Positions 28,691-37,558 of a stretch of 64,000 nt of DNA are shown in pieces (the first letter of the stretch is position 1; each line of letters opens with the position of its first letter). Below the pieces are notes generated by a model that worked only from the letters and a program-made list of their open reading frames with translations, had not been told where the DNA came from and ran no database searches. Both the position numbers and the translations under genes were made by a program. Origin of the DNA: a virus. Where the stretch lies: positions 1 through 64,000 of the IMG/VR virus record IMGVR_UViG_3300028772_000011; one strand, given 5' to 3'.

Positions 28691-29287
28691 ATGAAAATTG
28701 CAATTGATTTAAACGATGTATATAGAGCTTACACTTCACAATTTGCTATGTATTATAAAAAAGTAGTTGATCGTTCTTTTGATATTGATAACGTAGATAT
28801 TTGGACAAACGATTTAAAACAAATATTCCCATTTGAGTCAACTGATCAATATTTAGATTTTTTATATAATGACTGTCCTATCGAAATATTTGGAAGCGCA
28901 CAAGCAATGGAACGAAATTTATCAAATAGGTTTGTTAATTGGCTAAAAGAATTAAATGATCTCGATGAAATTCCAGAAGTATGTATTGTATCAACTAAAG
29001 AATATGATAAATCAATCGGTGCTTCATTATTTTTTATAGGTAAAAACGCTGTTCCAATTAGAGAAATACATTTAGTATTAGGTGAAGATTTAGTGTGGGA
29101 CAAATGCGATATTTTAATTACGGCAAATCCAATTTTATTAGATTACGTCCCAGAAGGGAAAATAGTCGTTAAAATAAATGCAAGTTATAATGAAGAAAAT
29201 AAGGCTTATTTCGTTTTTGATTCTTTTATGGAATTTTTAAACGATGGTGAAATTATTGAAAAATTAAATAAAAAATTAAATAATTAA
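28691..29287 (+). CDS. HAD-like / 5'-nucleotidase-like protein
   Basis: This 198-residue protein begins KIAIDLNDVYRAYT, like HAD motif I, but with D-L-N-D rather than the usual D-x-D. A hydrophobic strand with Ser/Thr (VCIVSTKEY, about 98-106) fits motif II. WDKCDILITANP (about 138-149) fits the motif IV strand of phage HAD-type nucleotidases. Helical cap residues lie between. The non-standard first motif means it may be inactive or specialised. It starts a new unit with two unknown genes and two glycosyltransferases. Confidence 0.55.
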   Translation: MKIAIDLNDVYRAYTSQFAMYYKKVVDRSFDIDNVDIWTNDLKQIFPFESTDQYLDFLYNDCPIEIFGSAQAMERNLSNRFVNWLKELNDLDEIPEVCIVSTKEYDKSIGASLFFIGKNAVPIREIHLVLGEDLVWDKCDILITANPILLDYVPEGKIVVKINASYNEENKAYFVFDSFMEFLNDGEIIEKLNKKLNN

Positions 29288-29290
29288 AAA

Positions 29291-29665
29291 ATGATTGAAA
29301 TTGAATCAGGACATTATTATTATTTTGACCTAAATAAAATTAACGATTGGATTTTTAACAACCAATCAGATATAAATTTTATTGAAACTAAAGAATATAC
29401 TTACACAAAAGAAAATGGGGGCATTGGTACAGAAATAAGTCATAATGAAAATAATACATCAAAGCAGATGTATTCAAATACAAGGTTTGAGTTGTTGACT
29501 GACATGCTTAATTCACTATTTACCTTAACTTCAGAAAGCGACAACAATGGTGTTAAATTTATACAAAATACAGAAGATTTAGGTATTGGAAATAAAATTA
29601 TTTTTAATACACTAATAGAAAATGAATTTGTAGTTGATAAATTAGGCTCAAAAAAGAAAAAGTAA
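29291..29665 (+). CDS. Unknown small protein
   Basis: This 124-residue protein starts 3 bases after the previous stop. It has an aromatic N-terminal strand (GHYYYFDLNKINDWIF), an Asn/Glu-rich middle and a basic C-terminus. No family is recognised. Its spacing makes it part of the unit that runs into the glycosyltransferases. Confidence 0.65.
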   Translation: MIEIESGHYYYFDLNKINDWIFNNQSDINFIETKEYTYTKENGGIGTEISHNENNTSKQMYSNTRFELLTDMLNSLFTLTSESDNNGVKFIQNTEDLGIGNKIIFNTLIENEFVVDKLGSKKKK

Positions 29666-29667
29666 AT

Positions 29668-30267
29668 ATGGAAGCAGAAGAAATTGAAAGAATATACGGA
29701 GAAAAAATATTCACTGAAGTCGAATTTAAGGATTGGAAATCGCCAGAGAATACCAGTTATGAAAATACAGTTGGAATTGTAAAAGCAGAGGCGTCTGACT
29801 CTTCACCAGCATTTAAATTTGGGTTTGTTGGTAAGACACCTGAATGGATTTTCAAAAATATTATTGATAATACGAACTCAGTACATAAAAAAATTAATGT
29901 TGGTACAGTACAATCAAATCACAAAGAAGACCACATTGATTGGCAAGATAAAAAAACTGGATTCAGCTATATGGATTTCAATGCTTCAACAAACACATTT
30001 ATAGTAGCACTTACCGTATGGTATGCATTTTATATTGAAACAGGTTATTCGTATAGAGAAATGCAAAAGTTTTTCGCTGAACAAATGAAATATCATTTTA
30101 ATATAGTACCAGATAATATTACAATGTTAAGTCATATTATGGATGAAAAGGTTAGGTCATATAAACCAGATAAAACTAAAGTACTCACAGAAATGGAGAA
30201 ATTAAGACAGGAACTAAATACAGTAACAGATAAACTAAATAAATTAAGTAATAAATATAATAAATAA
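29668..30267 (+). CDS. Unknown protein with C-terminal coiled coil
   Basis: This 199-residue protein has a mixed body with a hydrophobic aromatic segment (TFIVALTVWYAFYIETGYSYREM) and a heptad-type C-terminus (LRQELNTVTDKLNKLSNKYNK). It could be a virion or assembly protein; no motif is recognised. It shares one base with the next gene (TAATG). Confidence 0.65.
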   Translation: MEAEEIERIYGEKIFTEVEFKDWKSPENTSYENTVGIVKAEASDSSPAFKFGFVGKTPEWIFKNIIDNTNSVHKKINVGTVQSNHKEDHIDWQDKKTGFSYMDFNASTNTFIVALTVWYAFYIETGYSYREMQKFFAEQMKYHFNIVPDNITMLSHIMDEKVRSYKPDKTKVLTEMEKLRQELNTVTDKLNKLSNKYNK

Positions 30268-31535
30268 TGGATAATAAAGTAAAAGAAATCTCAGAAAAAA
30301 TAGAAGATGCGATTGGAAAGTTAAAAGATAAAAACTTTACGATCAATTTTTTTATTATTGACACAAAAGGAGTTCCAAATGGTAATACTCGATACATCTA
30401 CGAAACAGCAAAAAGTTTGATTGATAATGAATATAAATGTTTCATGCTATATCAACAAGAAAAAGAAACGGTTCAATTTACAGTCCTCGATGTAGTAGAA
30501 CCACCTCACAAGAGACAAAACGGTGATTGGGATGTTGTTATCAGAACAAAATTAAATGATGAATTTATTGACAAACAGAAAATAGGCAAAGAGATTGACA
30601 TTAAAAAACATAAAATCGGGTACGTTTGGGAAGAAGAAATTGAAGTACCTTTTATTGGTGTTCGCAGTTGGATGGGTGATGAATTTGCAGATATTGCTCA
30701 TGGAAGTATCGGTGGTGATACAATTAAAATTTCAACATCTGATTTTTTAATTATTCCAGAACTGTTTGCAAATGTAATGAGCCAGACAAGTAAACTACCT
30801 TGTAAACGAATTGTTTTGTGTCAAAATTTAAATTATATTACAGAATTTATTTCTCTTGGTAGTTCATGGATGAGCTATGGTATTAGTGATGTAATAACCA
30901 CAACTGAAACCCAAGCCGAAGAAATTAAGGGATTATTCCCATATATTAGCACAAAGGTTATTAATCCTTCCATACCAAGTTTTTTCAGGAATAATACTGA
31001 ACCTAAAAAAATTGTAATATCAACCGTAATTAAAGATGCTTCGTTATTAAAAAAATTAGTTAATCAATTTTATTGGAAATACCCACAATACAGTTGGGTT
31101 ACTTTCATGGATTTAAGAAGTCTAAGTAGAGAATCATTTGCTAATACACTTAGAGAATCTGCTATTACAGTTTGGGTAGATGATGAAACATATTTTGGCC
31201 ATGCGCCAGTAGAAGCAATTAAATCAGGTAGTATTGTTATTGGAAAAATACCAGATACAATACCAGAATGGATGTATTTGGATGATAAATCGGATATTTC
31301 AACAAATGGATTATGGTTTGATAATTTTAGGGATGTACATAAGCTTATTGCTCAAGCGATTAAACTTTGGCTTGATGATGAAATACCAGCAATTGTAACA
31401 GATGAAATGGTAAAAATGACAGATAAATATTCAGATGAAAGTAAGGAAGTTCAACTTTTAAACGCATTCAGAGAATATACTTTAGAACGAATTACAGAAT
31501 TAACTGAAATTAAAAATAAAATTGAAAATAAATAA
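30267..31535 (+). CDS. Glycosyltransferase, GT-B fold
   Basis: This 422-residue protein has the GT4-type pattern. The N-terminal domain starts FTINFFIIDTKGVPNGNTRYIYETA. A middle strand IVLCQNLNYITEF is followed by ISDVITTTETQAEEI, the usual end of the first Rossmann domain. The C-terminal signature FGHAPVEAIKSGSIVIG (about residue 312) is the sugar-nucleotide-binding region with the conserved Glu. It lies directly before a GT2-type gene, as in the pair at 24.4-27.1 kb, so the phage carries two GT-B/GT-A pairs. Confidence 0.82.
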   Translation: MDNKVKEISEKIEDAIGKLKDKNFTINFFIIDTKGVPNGNTRYIYETAKSLIDNEYKCFMLYQQEKETVQFTVLDVVEPPHKRQNGDWDVVIRTKLNDEFIDKQKIGKEIDIKKHKIGYVWEEEIEVPFIGVRSWMGDEFADIAHGSIGGDTIKISTSDFLIIPELFANVMSQTSKLPCKRIVLCQNLNYITEFISLGSSWMSYGISDVITTTETQAEEIKGLFPYISTKVINPSIPSFFRNNTEPKKIVISTVIKDASLLKKLVNQFYWKYPQYSWVTFMDLRSLSRESFANTLRESAITVWVDDETYFGHAPVEAIKSGSIVIGKIPDTIPEWMYLDDKSDISTNGLWFDNFRDVHKLIAQAIKLWLDDEIPAIVTDEMVKMTDKYSDESKEVQLLNAFREYTLERITELTEIKNKIENK

Positions 31536-31537
31536 AA

Positions 31538-32338
31538 ATGGAAGAACTTACGATTATAATCCCAATTCATGAATTTAACGAAACCATTGGGAACTATTTA
31601 GCAAGAGCAATTCAAAGTGTTGAAGCGCAAACAGAAAAACCAAGTAGTATCCTAATTGTCGGTCCAAAAGGGGTATTGGGTAATATTAAACAGTTGGACG
31701 ATAATTTGGTTAGTGTGAATTTAGTTGAGAATAAAGGAGAAACAGACTACTGTTCTCAAATAAATTTAGCTGTTAAATCCGTCGATACAAAGTATTTTTC
31801 AATTCTGGAATTTGATGATTATTATCAAAAAAATTGGATTAAGAATGTTAATATATATACAAAATATAAACCAGACTTTTCTATATTTTTACCAATTTCA
31901 AAATTTGTAGATGTTAAAGATAATGAAGTTTGTTTGTCGAACGAAATAATTTGGTCACTATCGTTTACAGACACACTTGGTGTTATAGAACCAGATATTT
32001 TACAGTCATATGGTGACTTTTCAGTACCAGGTGGTGTTTTACGAGTAGATGATTTCATTGAGGTAGGTGGGCTGAAACCATCAATCAAGTTATCTTTCTG
32101 GTATGAATTTTTATTAAGAGCATCAAACAATGGTGTTAAAATATTTGTAATTCCTAAGACTGGGTATGTACATACTATAGAACGTAAAAATTCTTTAATG
32201 AGTGAGTATATTGAAATGCCTGAAAAGGAAAAATTATTCTGGATTGAATTAGCAAAAAAAGAATATTACTTTGTTAATGAACGAGTAGACAAAGCAAAAT
32301 ATATCGAAAAGAAAAAACTAACTGAAATAATTAAATAA
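31538..32338 (+). CDS. Glycosyltransferase, GT2-like
   Basis: This 266-residue GT-A protein starts with the GT2 opening ELTIIIPIHEFNE. The metal site is FSILEFDDYY near residue 91. The acceptor-domain phrase VPGGVLRVDDFIEVGGLKPS is typical of GT2 enzymes. It is translated right after the GT-B gene (2-base gap). The target could be virion protein, modified DNA or host glycan; the sequence does not say which. Confidence 0.82.
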   Translation: MEELTIIIPIHEFNETIGNYLARAIQSVEAQTEKPSSILIVGPKGVLGNIKQLDDNLVSVNLVENKGETDYCSQINLAVKSVDTKYFSILEFDDYYQKNWIKNVNIYTKYKPDFSIFLPISKFVDVKDNEVCLSNEIIWSLSFTDTLGVIEPDILQSYGDFSVPGGVLRVDDFIEVGGLKPSIKLSFWYEFLLRASNNGVKIFVIPKTGYVHTIERKNSLMSEYIEMPEKEKLFWIELAKKEYYFVNERVDKAKYIEKKKLTEIIK

Positions 32339-32339
32339 T

Positions 32340-32765
32340 ATGAGTGAAATAGGTAAAATGTCACCAGAAGCTATTCGATCATTTAATAAAAAAGATATTA
32401 ATAAATGCATTAAAAATTGGGCACAACTCGGATTTAACAATGGTCTATCTGAACCACAATTAACAAATGTGTCTATTGCATTCGAAACAATGGACAGTAT
32501 TTTATTAAATTCATTTACTAATCAATACCAAACCGAAATTGGGTTACTTGTATTTCCAATAGCAAGACGCATTTTTCAAAAAGTAGACCATGAAATTACG
32601 ATTGGTGTTATAGTTGATAATTCAATTACTCTAATAGATGAACTCTCAAAATCTTACGTAGAAAGCATAACAGAAGATTTTATTGCTCAAAGTAAAAAAT
32701 TCAATATCGACTATGAAGCGGAGTTTTGTGCTGTGTTTTCGGAAAAATATAAATTAAACCTTTAA
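32340..32765 (+). CDS. Paralogue of the major capsid protein N-terminal region
   Basis: This 141-residue protein aligns by eye with residues about 27-100 of the gp23-like capsid protein (41833-43638, minus strand). Both have W-x-x-LGF-x-x-GL, then F-E exactly 21 residues after the Trp, then a V-F-P-x-x-R-R-x-F block 23-24 residues later. In gp23 this covers the cleaved N-terminal arm and the start of the mature protein. A free copy could occupy special capsid sites, regulate assembly, or be a decoy. It is the last gene before the terminator ahead of the late sigma gene. Homology is visible; function is inference. Confidence 0.65.
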   Translation: MSEIGKMSPEAIRSFNKKDINKCIKNWAQLGFNNGLSEPQLTNVSIAFETMDSILLNSFTNQYQTEIGLLVFPIARRIFQKVDHEITIGVIVDNSITLIDELSKSYVESITEDFIAQSKKFNIDYEAEFCAVFSEKYKLNL

Positions 32766-32770
32766 ATTAT

Positions 32771-32812
32771 AAATGTCAAGTATTCGACACTGTTTACTTG
32801 ACATTTTATTTC
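32771..32812 (+). terminator. Intrinsic terminator
   Basis: A 12-base stem, AAATGTCAAGTA (32771-32782) with TACTTGACATTT (32795-32806), is followed by T-rich sequence. The rest of the gap to 32930 holds a TTGCAAAAA..TTTTTACAA inverted stretch with no clear promoter match. Confidence 0.85.
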
Positions 32813-32930
32813 TTATCAAACTAATAAAGCATCGGCATAAGATGTTCAAAGAACATAGCCAAATAAAGCGTAATAACCTTACGGAAATAGATGTTGCAAA
32901 AAAAATAATATTTTTTACAACAAGTATAAA

Positions 32931-33665
32931 ATGGCTAAACGAGGAAGACCCCCGAAACCGAAAGAAGAACGCACTGGATTCTACTTCTATACCGATGAAG
33001 AAAATGCTGTAGTAGCATATATAAAATCAAAGTCCAGAAAAGAAAAGAATGATATATTTAAAACAATATTAGAAGTTCCATTTACTAAAATGATTGAATC
33101 TATTATTAGGAGATACTTCAAAGATAATATAACTCAAGAAGATTTTCAAGTATATTTTAATGATACTATGGGTCATGTAATTGAAAAGATGGTATTATAT
33201 GATAAAAATAGATGTAAAAAAGCATATTCATATATTGGAACAATTGTTAGAAATTACGTATTAAGTAGATTAATTGACAATAGAAAGGCATTATTAAGAG
33301 ATGCTCAATTTGATGATTTATCAGATGAATTAAATGAGGATATTAATTATTCTTATAATATTAGTGATCACCATAATTCAGATATGACTGAAATTATAGA
33401 TTTAACAACTTCAAAGATAAATGAATTATTGATGGATGGTAAACAAAAATTAATTTATAATGAGATGTTAGTTGGCAAGGCGTTAGTCGAATTAATGTCA
33501 AACTGGGATGAGGTATTTACAGACTTAGGTTCAAATAAATTTAATAAAAGTTCCATTTTATTTTATTTAAAGGAAACGACTAATTTATCAACTAAAGAAG
33601 TTAGGAGTTCAATGAGAAAGTTTAAGACGATATATAATAAAACTAAAGAAATTGTTTATGCTTAA
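32931..33665 (+). CDS. Late-transcription sigma factor (T4 gp55-like) with AT-hook
   Basis: This 244-residue protein has a sigma region 2-like core. EVPFTKMIESIIRRYFK is followed by VYFNDTMGHVIEKMVLYDKNRCKKAYSYIGTI-type sequence, as in gp55-type late sigma factors of T4-like phages. The first residues, KRGRPPKPK, form an AT-hook (RGRP core), which binds A/T minor grooves and is not part of T4 gp55. The late boxes here are pure A/T, so the hook may help find them. It stands between its own terminator-flanked gap and the baseplate genes. Confidence 0.78.
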   Translation: MAKRGRPPKPKEERTGFYFYTDEENAVVAYIKSKSRKEKNDIFKTILEVPFTKMIESIIRRYFKDNITQEDFQVYFNDTMGHVIEKMVLYDKNRCKKAYSYIGTIVRNYVLSRLIDNRKALLRDAQFDDLSDELNEDINYSYNISDHHNSDMTEIIDLTTSKINELLMDGKQKLIYNEMLVGKALVELMSNWDEVFTDLGSNKFNKSSILFYLKETTNLSTKEVRSSMRKFKTIYNKTKEIVYA

Positions 33666-33702
33666 AAAAATATAAATATTATATTTATTATAAAAAAACA
33701 TT

Positions 33703-34131
33703 ATGGGGACCTTTAAATTAAAACTAAATTCCGTTGAAAAGACGGAATCGTTATTACAAGAAATATATGACGATTCTCTCAGGCAACAGAATCTACTTCA
33801 AACATTAATAAATGAACTTCGAGAATCTACAACTTTAATTGATGAACCACTTGATTCAAAAACTAAATTTGCAAAAGCTTTAAATGACTTCTCTGTAACA
33901 AAAGATAAAGCTATAGGTAGAAAATTGGATGTAGCAAAGGTTATGGCTGAGATATTAAAATATAGTGGTAACATTGAAAAAGTGCTTGTAGAAGCTGAAA
34001 TATTTAATAAATTGGACTTAGGTGACGAATTTAAGAAAGTTCGAGAGCAGGTAATTGAACCAATCTCCAATAATGAAAAACCAAAAGCAGAGGAATATAT
34101 TACGAATTCACAAAAACCAAGATTTCAATAA
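33703..34131 (+). CDS. Unknown helical protein
   Basis: This 142-residue protein is almost all helix, charged, with coiled-coil-like stretches (VEKTESLLQEIYDDSLRQQ; KVMAEILKYSGNIEKVLVEAE). It precedes the baseplate-type genes by 2 bases. No family is recognised; a small baseplate or tail-assembly protein is plausible from context. Confidence 0.65.
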   Translation: MGTFKLKLNSVEKTESLLQEIYDDSLRQQNLLQTLINELRESTTLIDEPLDSKTKFAKALNDFSVTKDKAIGRKLDVAKVMAEILKYSGNIEKVLVEAEIFNKLDLGDEFKKVREQVIEPISNNEKPKAEEYITNSQKPRFQ

Positions 34132-34133
34132 TA

Positions 34134-35579
34134 ATGGTATCAATTTCTAAACAGAAAAATAGTATATTTGGTGGTATTGCAGCATTAAAAACGATATCGG
34201 AACAATCACTAATTAAGTTAAATGGTAAAAAAAATTCTACCATCGGGGAAGCAAATAATATTATGTCTTCTCTTTTAGAAATTTTTAATCAACTTGGTGG
34301 ATATAATGACTTAATACAAACAATTGAGAATATTTTAATTAAAAGACTTAGTGATATTGAAAACACAATTAAGGGGTCTATTAAAACTTCTATTAAACAA
34401 ATAATATCTTGTGGTATAGAACCCACAATCACACCAGAATTAGTTTCCACTGGTGTAACATTCAACTTAAAAAATATAGATCCACTTTCATTATTAACTA
34501 TAAATCCAAAATCTGATAATGGTGAATTAGTTTATTTTGATAATGATCAAGGTCTTAATTCAAGAGATTTTAATGTATTTTTATATTCTATTATTTCGGA
34601 TGGAATCAATAATCAATACAGTACTGGTCATACATGGTACTCATCTAATGCATTGGACAAACAACCACTGATAACAGTGTCATTTCAAGAGTTTGATCAA
34701 ACAAACCATAGTTTAAATAATCTAACAATAAAAATAGATAGTTTTTACCAGGGTAAGAAACTAAGTGCGTTTATAAGTGACTATTTAGATAGTATTAACT
34801 TATTTAATAATACTCAGCTACTGTCATCGATATTTGATGATATTATGGGTACAAAAATATTTTCTATTAATAAAACATCAGAGCAAATTGCCGCTGAAAA
34901 AATAATTGAGAATTTGTGTAATAATATATTAAATAATGTTGATGAATCAGATGTTATAGACGATAGTTTTTATATATTTTCAAATGATACATATAATAGC
35001 ATATTAGAAGAGGCCGAAAATAAAAAAAATGGTGTATTCACATATAACGGGGACACAAATTTAGTATTATCTGTTGACCAAACATCTTTAATGAACTCAC
35101 TATTAAATTTAAAAAATACAGATTCAAATAAGATAACCGACCAAACAAACATAATAAAAGAGGCTATTGATAATTTAACTACTGATATTCTAAAAAACTC
35201 AACTATTGCCGAGAAAGATAAGTTCTCATTAAAACTAAATTTAATTCAAAATATTATCAAAAAATTAATGTCAACTATAACAATGTTTATATTTTCACCT
35301 AAAATTATTTATTTATTTATAATGACAAGTAAGTTATTAGGTGTAGAAGATACGGGTGATATAGTACAATTTGTTAAAAAAAATATTAACGTATATAAAT
35401 TAATAATAATTGCAATTAGAGATATTATAGTCTCAGAAATAACAAAGGAAATTGAAAAACTATTAGCACCATTAATATCACAAGTTGTGGTTATACTTAC
35501 AAAAGAAAAATTTTCTATATATAAAACGCAAATTGATGGGATACTCGCGCTGGCGACATCGATTACATCTTTAATTTAA
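34134..35579 (+). CDS. Unknown, probable baseplate or tail protein
   Basis: This 481-residue protein has a helical N-terminal part, a beta-rich middle (ELVSTGVTFNLKNIDP, PLITVSFQEFDQ) and a hydrophobic helical C-terminus (ILALATSITSLI). The C-terminal hydrophobic helices (MSTITMFIFSPKIIYLFIMTSKLLG, about 385-410) could be membrane-interacting or buried. It lies in the run leading to the tube-like and gp5-like genes, so a baseplate hub role is likely but not proven. Confidence 0.68.
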   Translation: MVSISKQKNSIFGGIAALKTISEQSLIKLNGKKNSTIGEANNIMSSLLEIFNQLGGYNDLIQTIENILIKRLSDIENTIKGSIKTSIKQIISCGIEPTITPELVSTGVTFNLKNIDPLSLLTINPKSDNGELVYFDNDQGLNSRDFNVFLYSIISDGINNQYSTGHTWYSSNALDKQPLITVSFQEFDQTNHSLNNLTIKIDSFYQGKKLSAFISDYLDSINLFNNTQLLSSIFDDIMGTKIFSINKTSEQIAAEKIIENLCNNILNNVDESDVIDDSFYIFSNDTYNSILEEAENKKNGVFTYNGDTNLVLSVDQTSLMNSLLNLKNTDSNKITDQTNIIKEAIDNLTTDILKNSTIAEKDKFSLKLNLIQNIIKKLMSTITMFIFSPKIIYLFIMTSKLLGVEDTGDIVQFVKKNINVYKLIIIAIRDIIVSEITKEIEKLLAPLISQVVVILTKEKFSIYKTQIDGILALATSITSLI

Positions 35580-35587
35580 TAAAAACA

Positions 35588-35980
35588 ATGGCAAATATAA
35601 GTAATATTTTTAGTTTGATAACCAATATGTTAAATGCATATAGGACACCACCACCAGAAATACCATCGTTATTATTATTAACAGGTGCAAAACTTAGACC
35701 TGGACTATCCCCAACACTTATAGCCGCAAAAATAATAAGTAGACAACACGAAGCGGGAGCTCCTACAGGAGTATTACCATCTGGTGGAAAGAATATTATG
35801 GAAGCAATGGAAGTTATCCGTATTCAAGAAATAATAAGCGCTCTCCAAGTAGATGCAAGGATTGATGTAGCTATCAATATGGGAATACCTGTTCAAGCCA
35901 ATGGAGCTAATGGTGGAGGACCAGTGGTAGTAGCTGGTATGACAATAGGTATTGGTTCGGGAACTGGTATAATAAGATAA
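35588..35980 (+). CDS. Unknown, Gly-rich C-terminus, probable baseplate component
   Basis: This 130-residue protein has a helical N-terminus and a Gly/Val/Ile-rich C-terminal strand region (NGGGPVVVAGMTIGIGSGTG) that recalls small spike or PAAR-like tips without their metal ligands. It lies between the large baseplate candidate and the tube-like gene. The family is not recognised. Confidence 0.65.
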   Translation: MANISNIFSLITNMLNAYRTPPPEIPSLLLLTGAKLRPGLSPTLIAAKIISRQHEAGAPTGVLPSGGKNIMEAMEVIRIQEIISALQVDARIDVAINMGIPVQANGANGGGPVVVAGMTIGIGSGTGIIR

Positions 35981-35999
35981 ATAAATAAATAAAAATATT

Positions 36000-36473
36000 A
36001 TGGAAAATAAAAAAAAATTAGAAATGGATTTATTAAATGCAACAGTTTATTTAAAAAGTTCAGAAGATTTAGTTGGAATTCACACTCAGCCACTTATTTA
36101 CGAACCAATTAGAAATAATAGATTTGTAGTTAAATTTCCAAGTGAAATTGGAATTCAAAGCTGGACAGTAGATTCTATTTCTACACCCAATATTATTAAC
36201 GGAAAATGGAATAATACAAATGTAAACATAATGAATTTAATAAGTGAAAATACACCAATACGCGTACTTGATAATTTATTAAAAAAGAAAAATTTTGATG
36301 TAACATTTGAATTTCTCGATCCGACAGGCGTTTCAATTCAAAAATGGATAATAAATATTAAAAAAGTTATATCAATTGATTTTGGAGGACTAATTGAGTA
36401 TGGAAATGATAAAATAAACATTATTAGTATTGTAATGGAAACCAAAAAGTGTAATTTATCCTTTGGTGTATGA
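36000..36473 (+). CDS. Tail-tube-fold protein (gp19/gp48/gp54-like)
   Basis: This 157-residue protein contains PIRNNRFVVKFPSEIGI, then SWTVDSIS and later LDPTGVSIQKWII. This is the strand pattern typical of T4-like tail tube and tube-initiator proteins, where an N-R-F-x-V segment opens the fold. It is followed by a short gene and the gp5-like hub gene, so a baseplate tube initiator is as likely as the tube itself. The sheath is not in this window. Confidence 0.6.
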   Translation: MENKKKLEMDLLNATVYLKSSEDLVGIHTQPLIYEPIRNNRFVVKFPSEIGIQSWTVDSISTPNIINGKWNNTNVNIMNLISENTPIRVLDNLLKKKNFDVTFEFLDPTGVSIQKWIINIKKVISIDFGGLIEYGNDKINIISIVMETKKCNLSFGV

Positions 36474-36661
36474 AAATAGATTGGGAAGAATACTCTAATT
36501 CTGAAATAGAGACAAAATTAAAAACAATGAGTTTTGATTATGAAAAATTAACAAATGAAATAAATGAAAAGGGTTATTTATTAAGCGAGTTGAATAAAAG
36601 TTATAGAAAAGGTAAGAATATACTTGAAAAAAGATTAAACCCTGGAAAAAAAATTAATTAA
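36470..36661 (+). CDS. Small charged helical protein
   Basis: This 63-residue protein starts inside the previous gene (ATGA overlap) and is separated by 2 bases from the next. It is a single charged helix or coiled coil (EIETKLKTMSFDYEKLTNEINEK) with a basic tail. The tight coupling suggests a chaperone or small baseplate part; no family is recognised. Confidence 0.62.
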   Translation: MKIDWEEYSNSEIETKLKTMSFDYEKLTNEINEKGYLLSELNKSYRKGKNILEKRLNPGKKIN

Positions 36662-36663
36662 TT

Positions 36664-37482
36664 ATGGATTATGCATTTAAATTTGGTATAGTTGTATCCG
36701 TCACTGATATTGAAGATGGTGATAGGATACGTGTATACATTAAAGGGGAAGATCCAGCAAACTATAATATTAAAGATATACCATACGCTTTTCCTATGAT
36801 GCCTAAGCATTTATTCATTAAGCCACAGATAGGTGAAATGGTATTGGTGTTTAGACAAGGGGATCGTTCTTCAGATGATAGATTTTATATAGGCCCAATA
36901 ATATCCCAACCAGATAAATTAGGACGAGATACCGTAGCACCAGATGCTTTTTTAAGAAGTGGAATTATCGCTCCAAGTATCGCTCCATCAACTATACCAG
37001 AGAATAGGGGATTACAACCAGATAGTTCTGATATAGCAATATTCGGTAGGGGAAGTACCGATATAATACATAAAAAAGATGAAATACAAATACGAGCTGG
37101 TAAATCAGTAGACTTAAAAAAATTTAATAGAAATAATTTAACATATATACAAGTAAAAAATGACCCATCAAATGGAAAAGGCCAAATCAATATAGTTTCT
37201 GATAACATTAATTTTTTAAGTCATAGCAGTGCAACAAAATTTAATTTATGTGATCCAGAAAAACTTGTAACAGACGAAGAGTTTCAGAAAATATTAAATG
37301 AAGCTCAACAAATACCATTAGGTAATAAACTAATAGAATTTTTATTATTACAACAAAAAGCATTTGCATCACACGTACACGCATATCCAGGGTTACCACC
37401 AGATGCAACACAGGCTGAGGTAAAAAATTATTTAGACTTCGATTTAACGAAATTATTATCACAAAATTTTAGATGTAATTAA
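36664..37482 (+). CDS. Baseplate hub protein with gp5-like OB domain
   Basis: This 272-residue protein has the OB-fold pattern of T4 gp5 and phage spike proteins: FGIVVSVTDIEDGDRIRVYI, IPYAFPMMPKH, KPQIGEMVLVF and FYIGPIISQP (about residues 5-85). The later part has DEIQIRAGKSVDL and a conserved-looking SHVHAYPGLPP near the end. There is no lysozyme domain and no long beta-helix needle, so it is an OB-hub with a short tail. It is the last gene before a terminator. Confidence 0.78.
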   Translation: MDYAFKFGIVVSVTDIEDGDRIRVYIKGEDPANYNIKDIPYAFPMMPKHLFIKPQIGEMVLVFRQGDRSSDDRFYIGPIISQPDKLGRDTVAPDAFLRSGIIAPSIAPSTIPENRGLQPDSSDIAIFGRGSTDIIHKKDEIQIRAGKSVDLKKFNRNNLTYIQVKNDPSNGKGQINIVSDNINFLSHSSATKFNLCDPEKLVTDEEFQKILNEAQQIPLGNKLIEFLLLQQKAFASHVHAYPGLPPDATQAEVKNYLDFDLTKLLSQNFRCN

Positions 37483-37496
37483 ATATCGAAATAAAC

Positions 37497-37530
37497 AAAA
37501 GTCAATCTAAACCATTGACTTTTTATTTTT
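37497..37530 (+). terminator. Intrinsic terminator
   Basis: AAAAGTCAA / TTGACTTTT with a 9-base loop and T-rich tail, just after the gp5-like gene. Confidence 0.82.
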
Positions 37531-37533
37531 TAA

Positions 37534-37549
37534 ACTATTTATAGTAAAA
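37534..37549 (+). promoter_or_regulatory. Candidate late promoter (CTATTTATA box)
   Basis: TATTTATA at 37536-37543 lies between a terminator and the ATG at 37559 and is followed by an A-rich leader, the same layout as at 4554. Confidence 0.42.
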
Positions 37550-37558
37550 TAAATCCAA

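Noticed and set aside
32773-33012. 79-codon plus-strand ORF before the sigma factor
   Set aside because: It starts inside a terminator hairpin and overlaps the sigma gene start in another frame.
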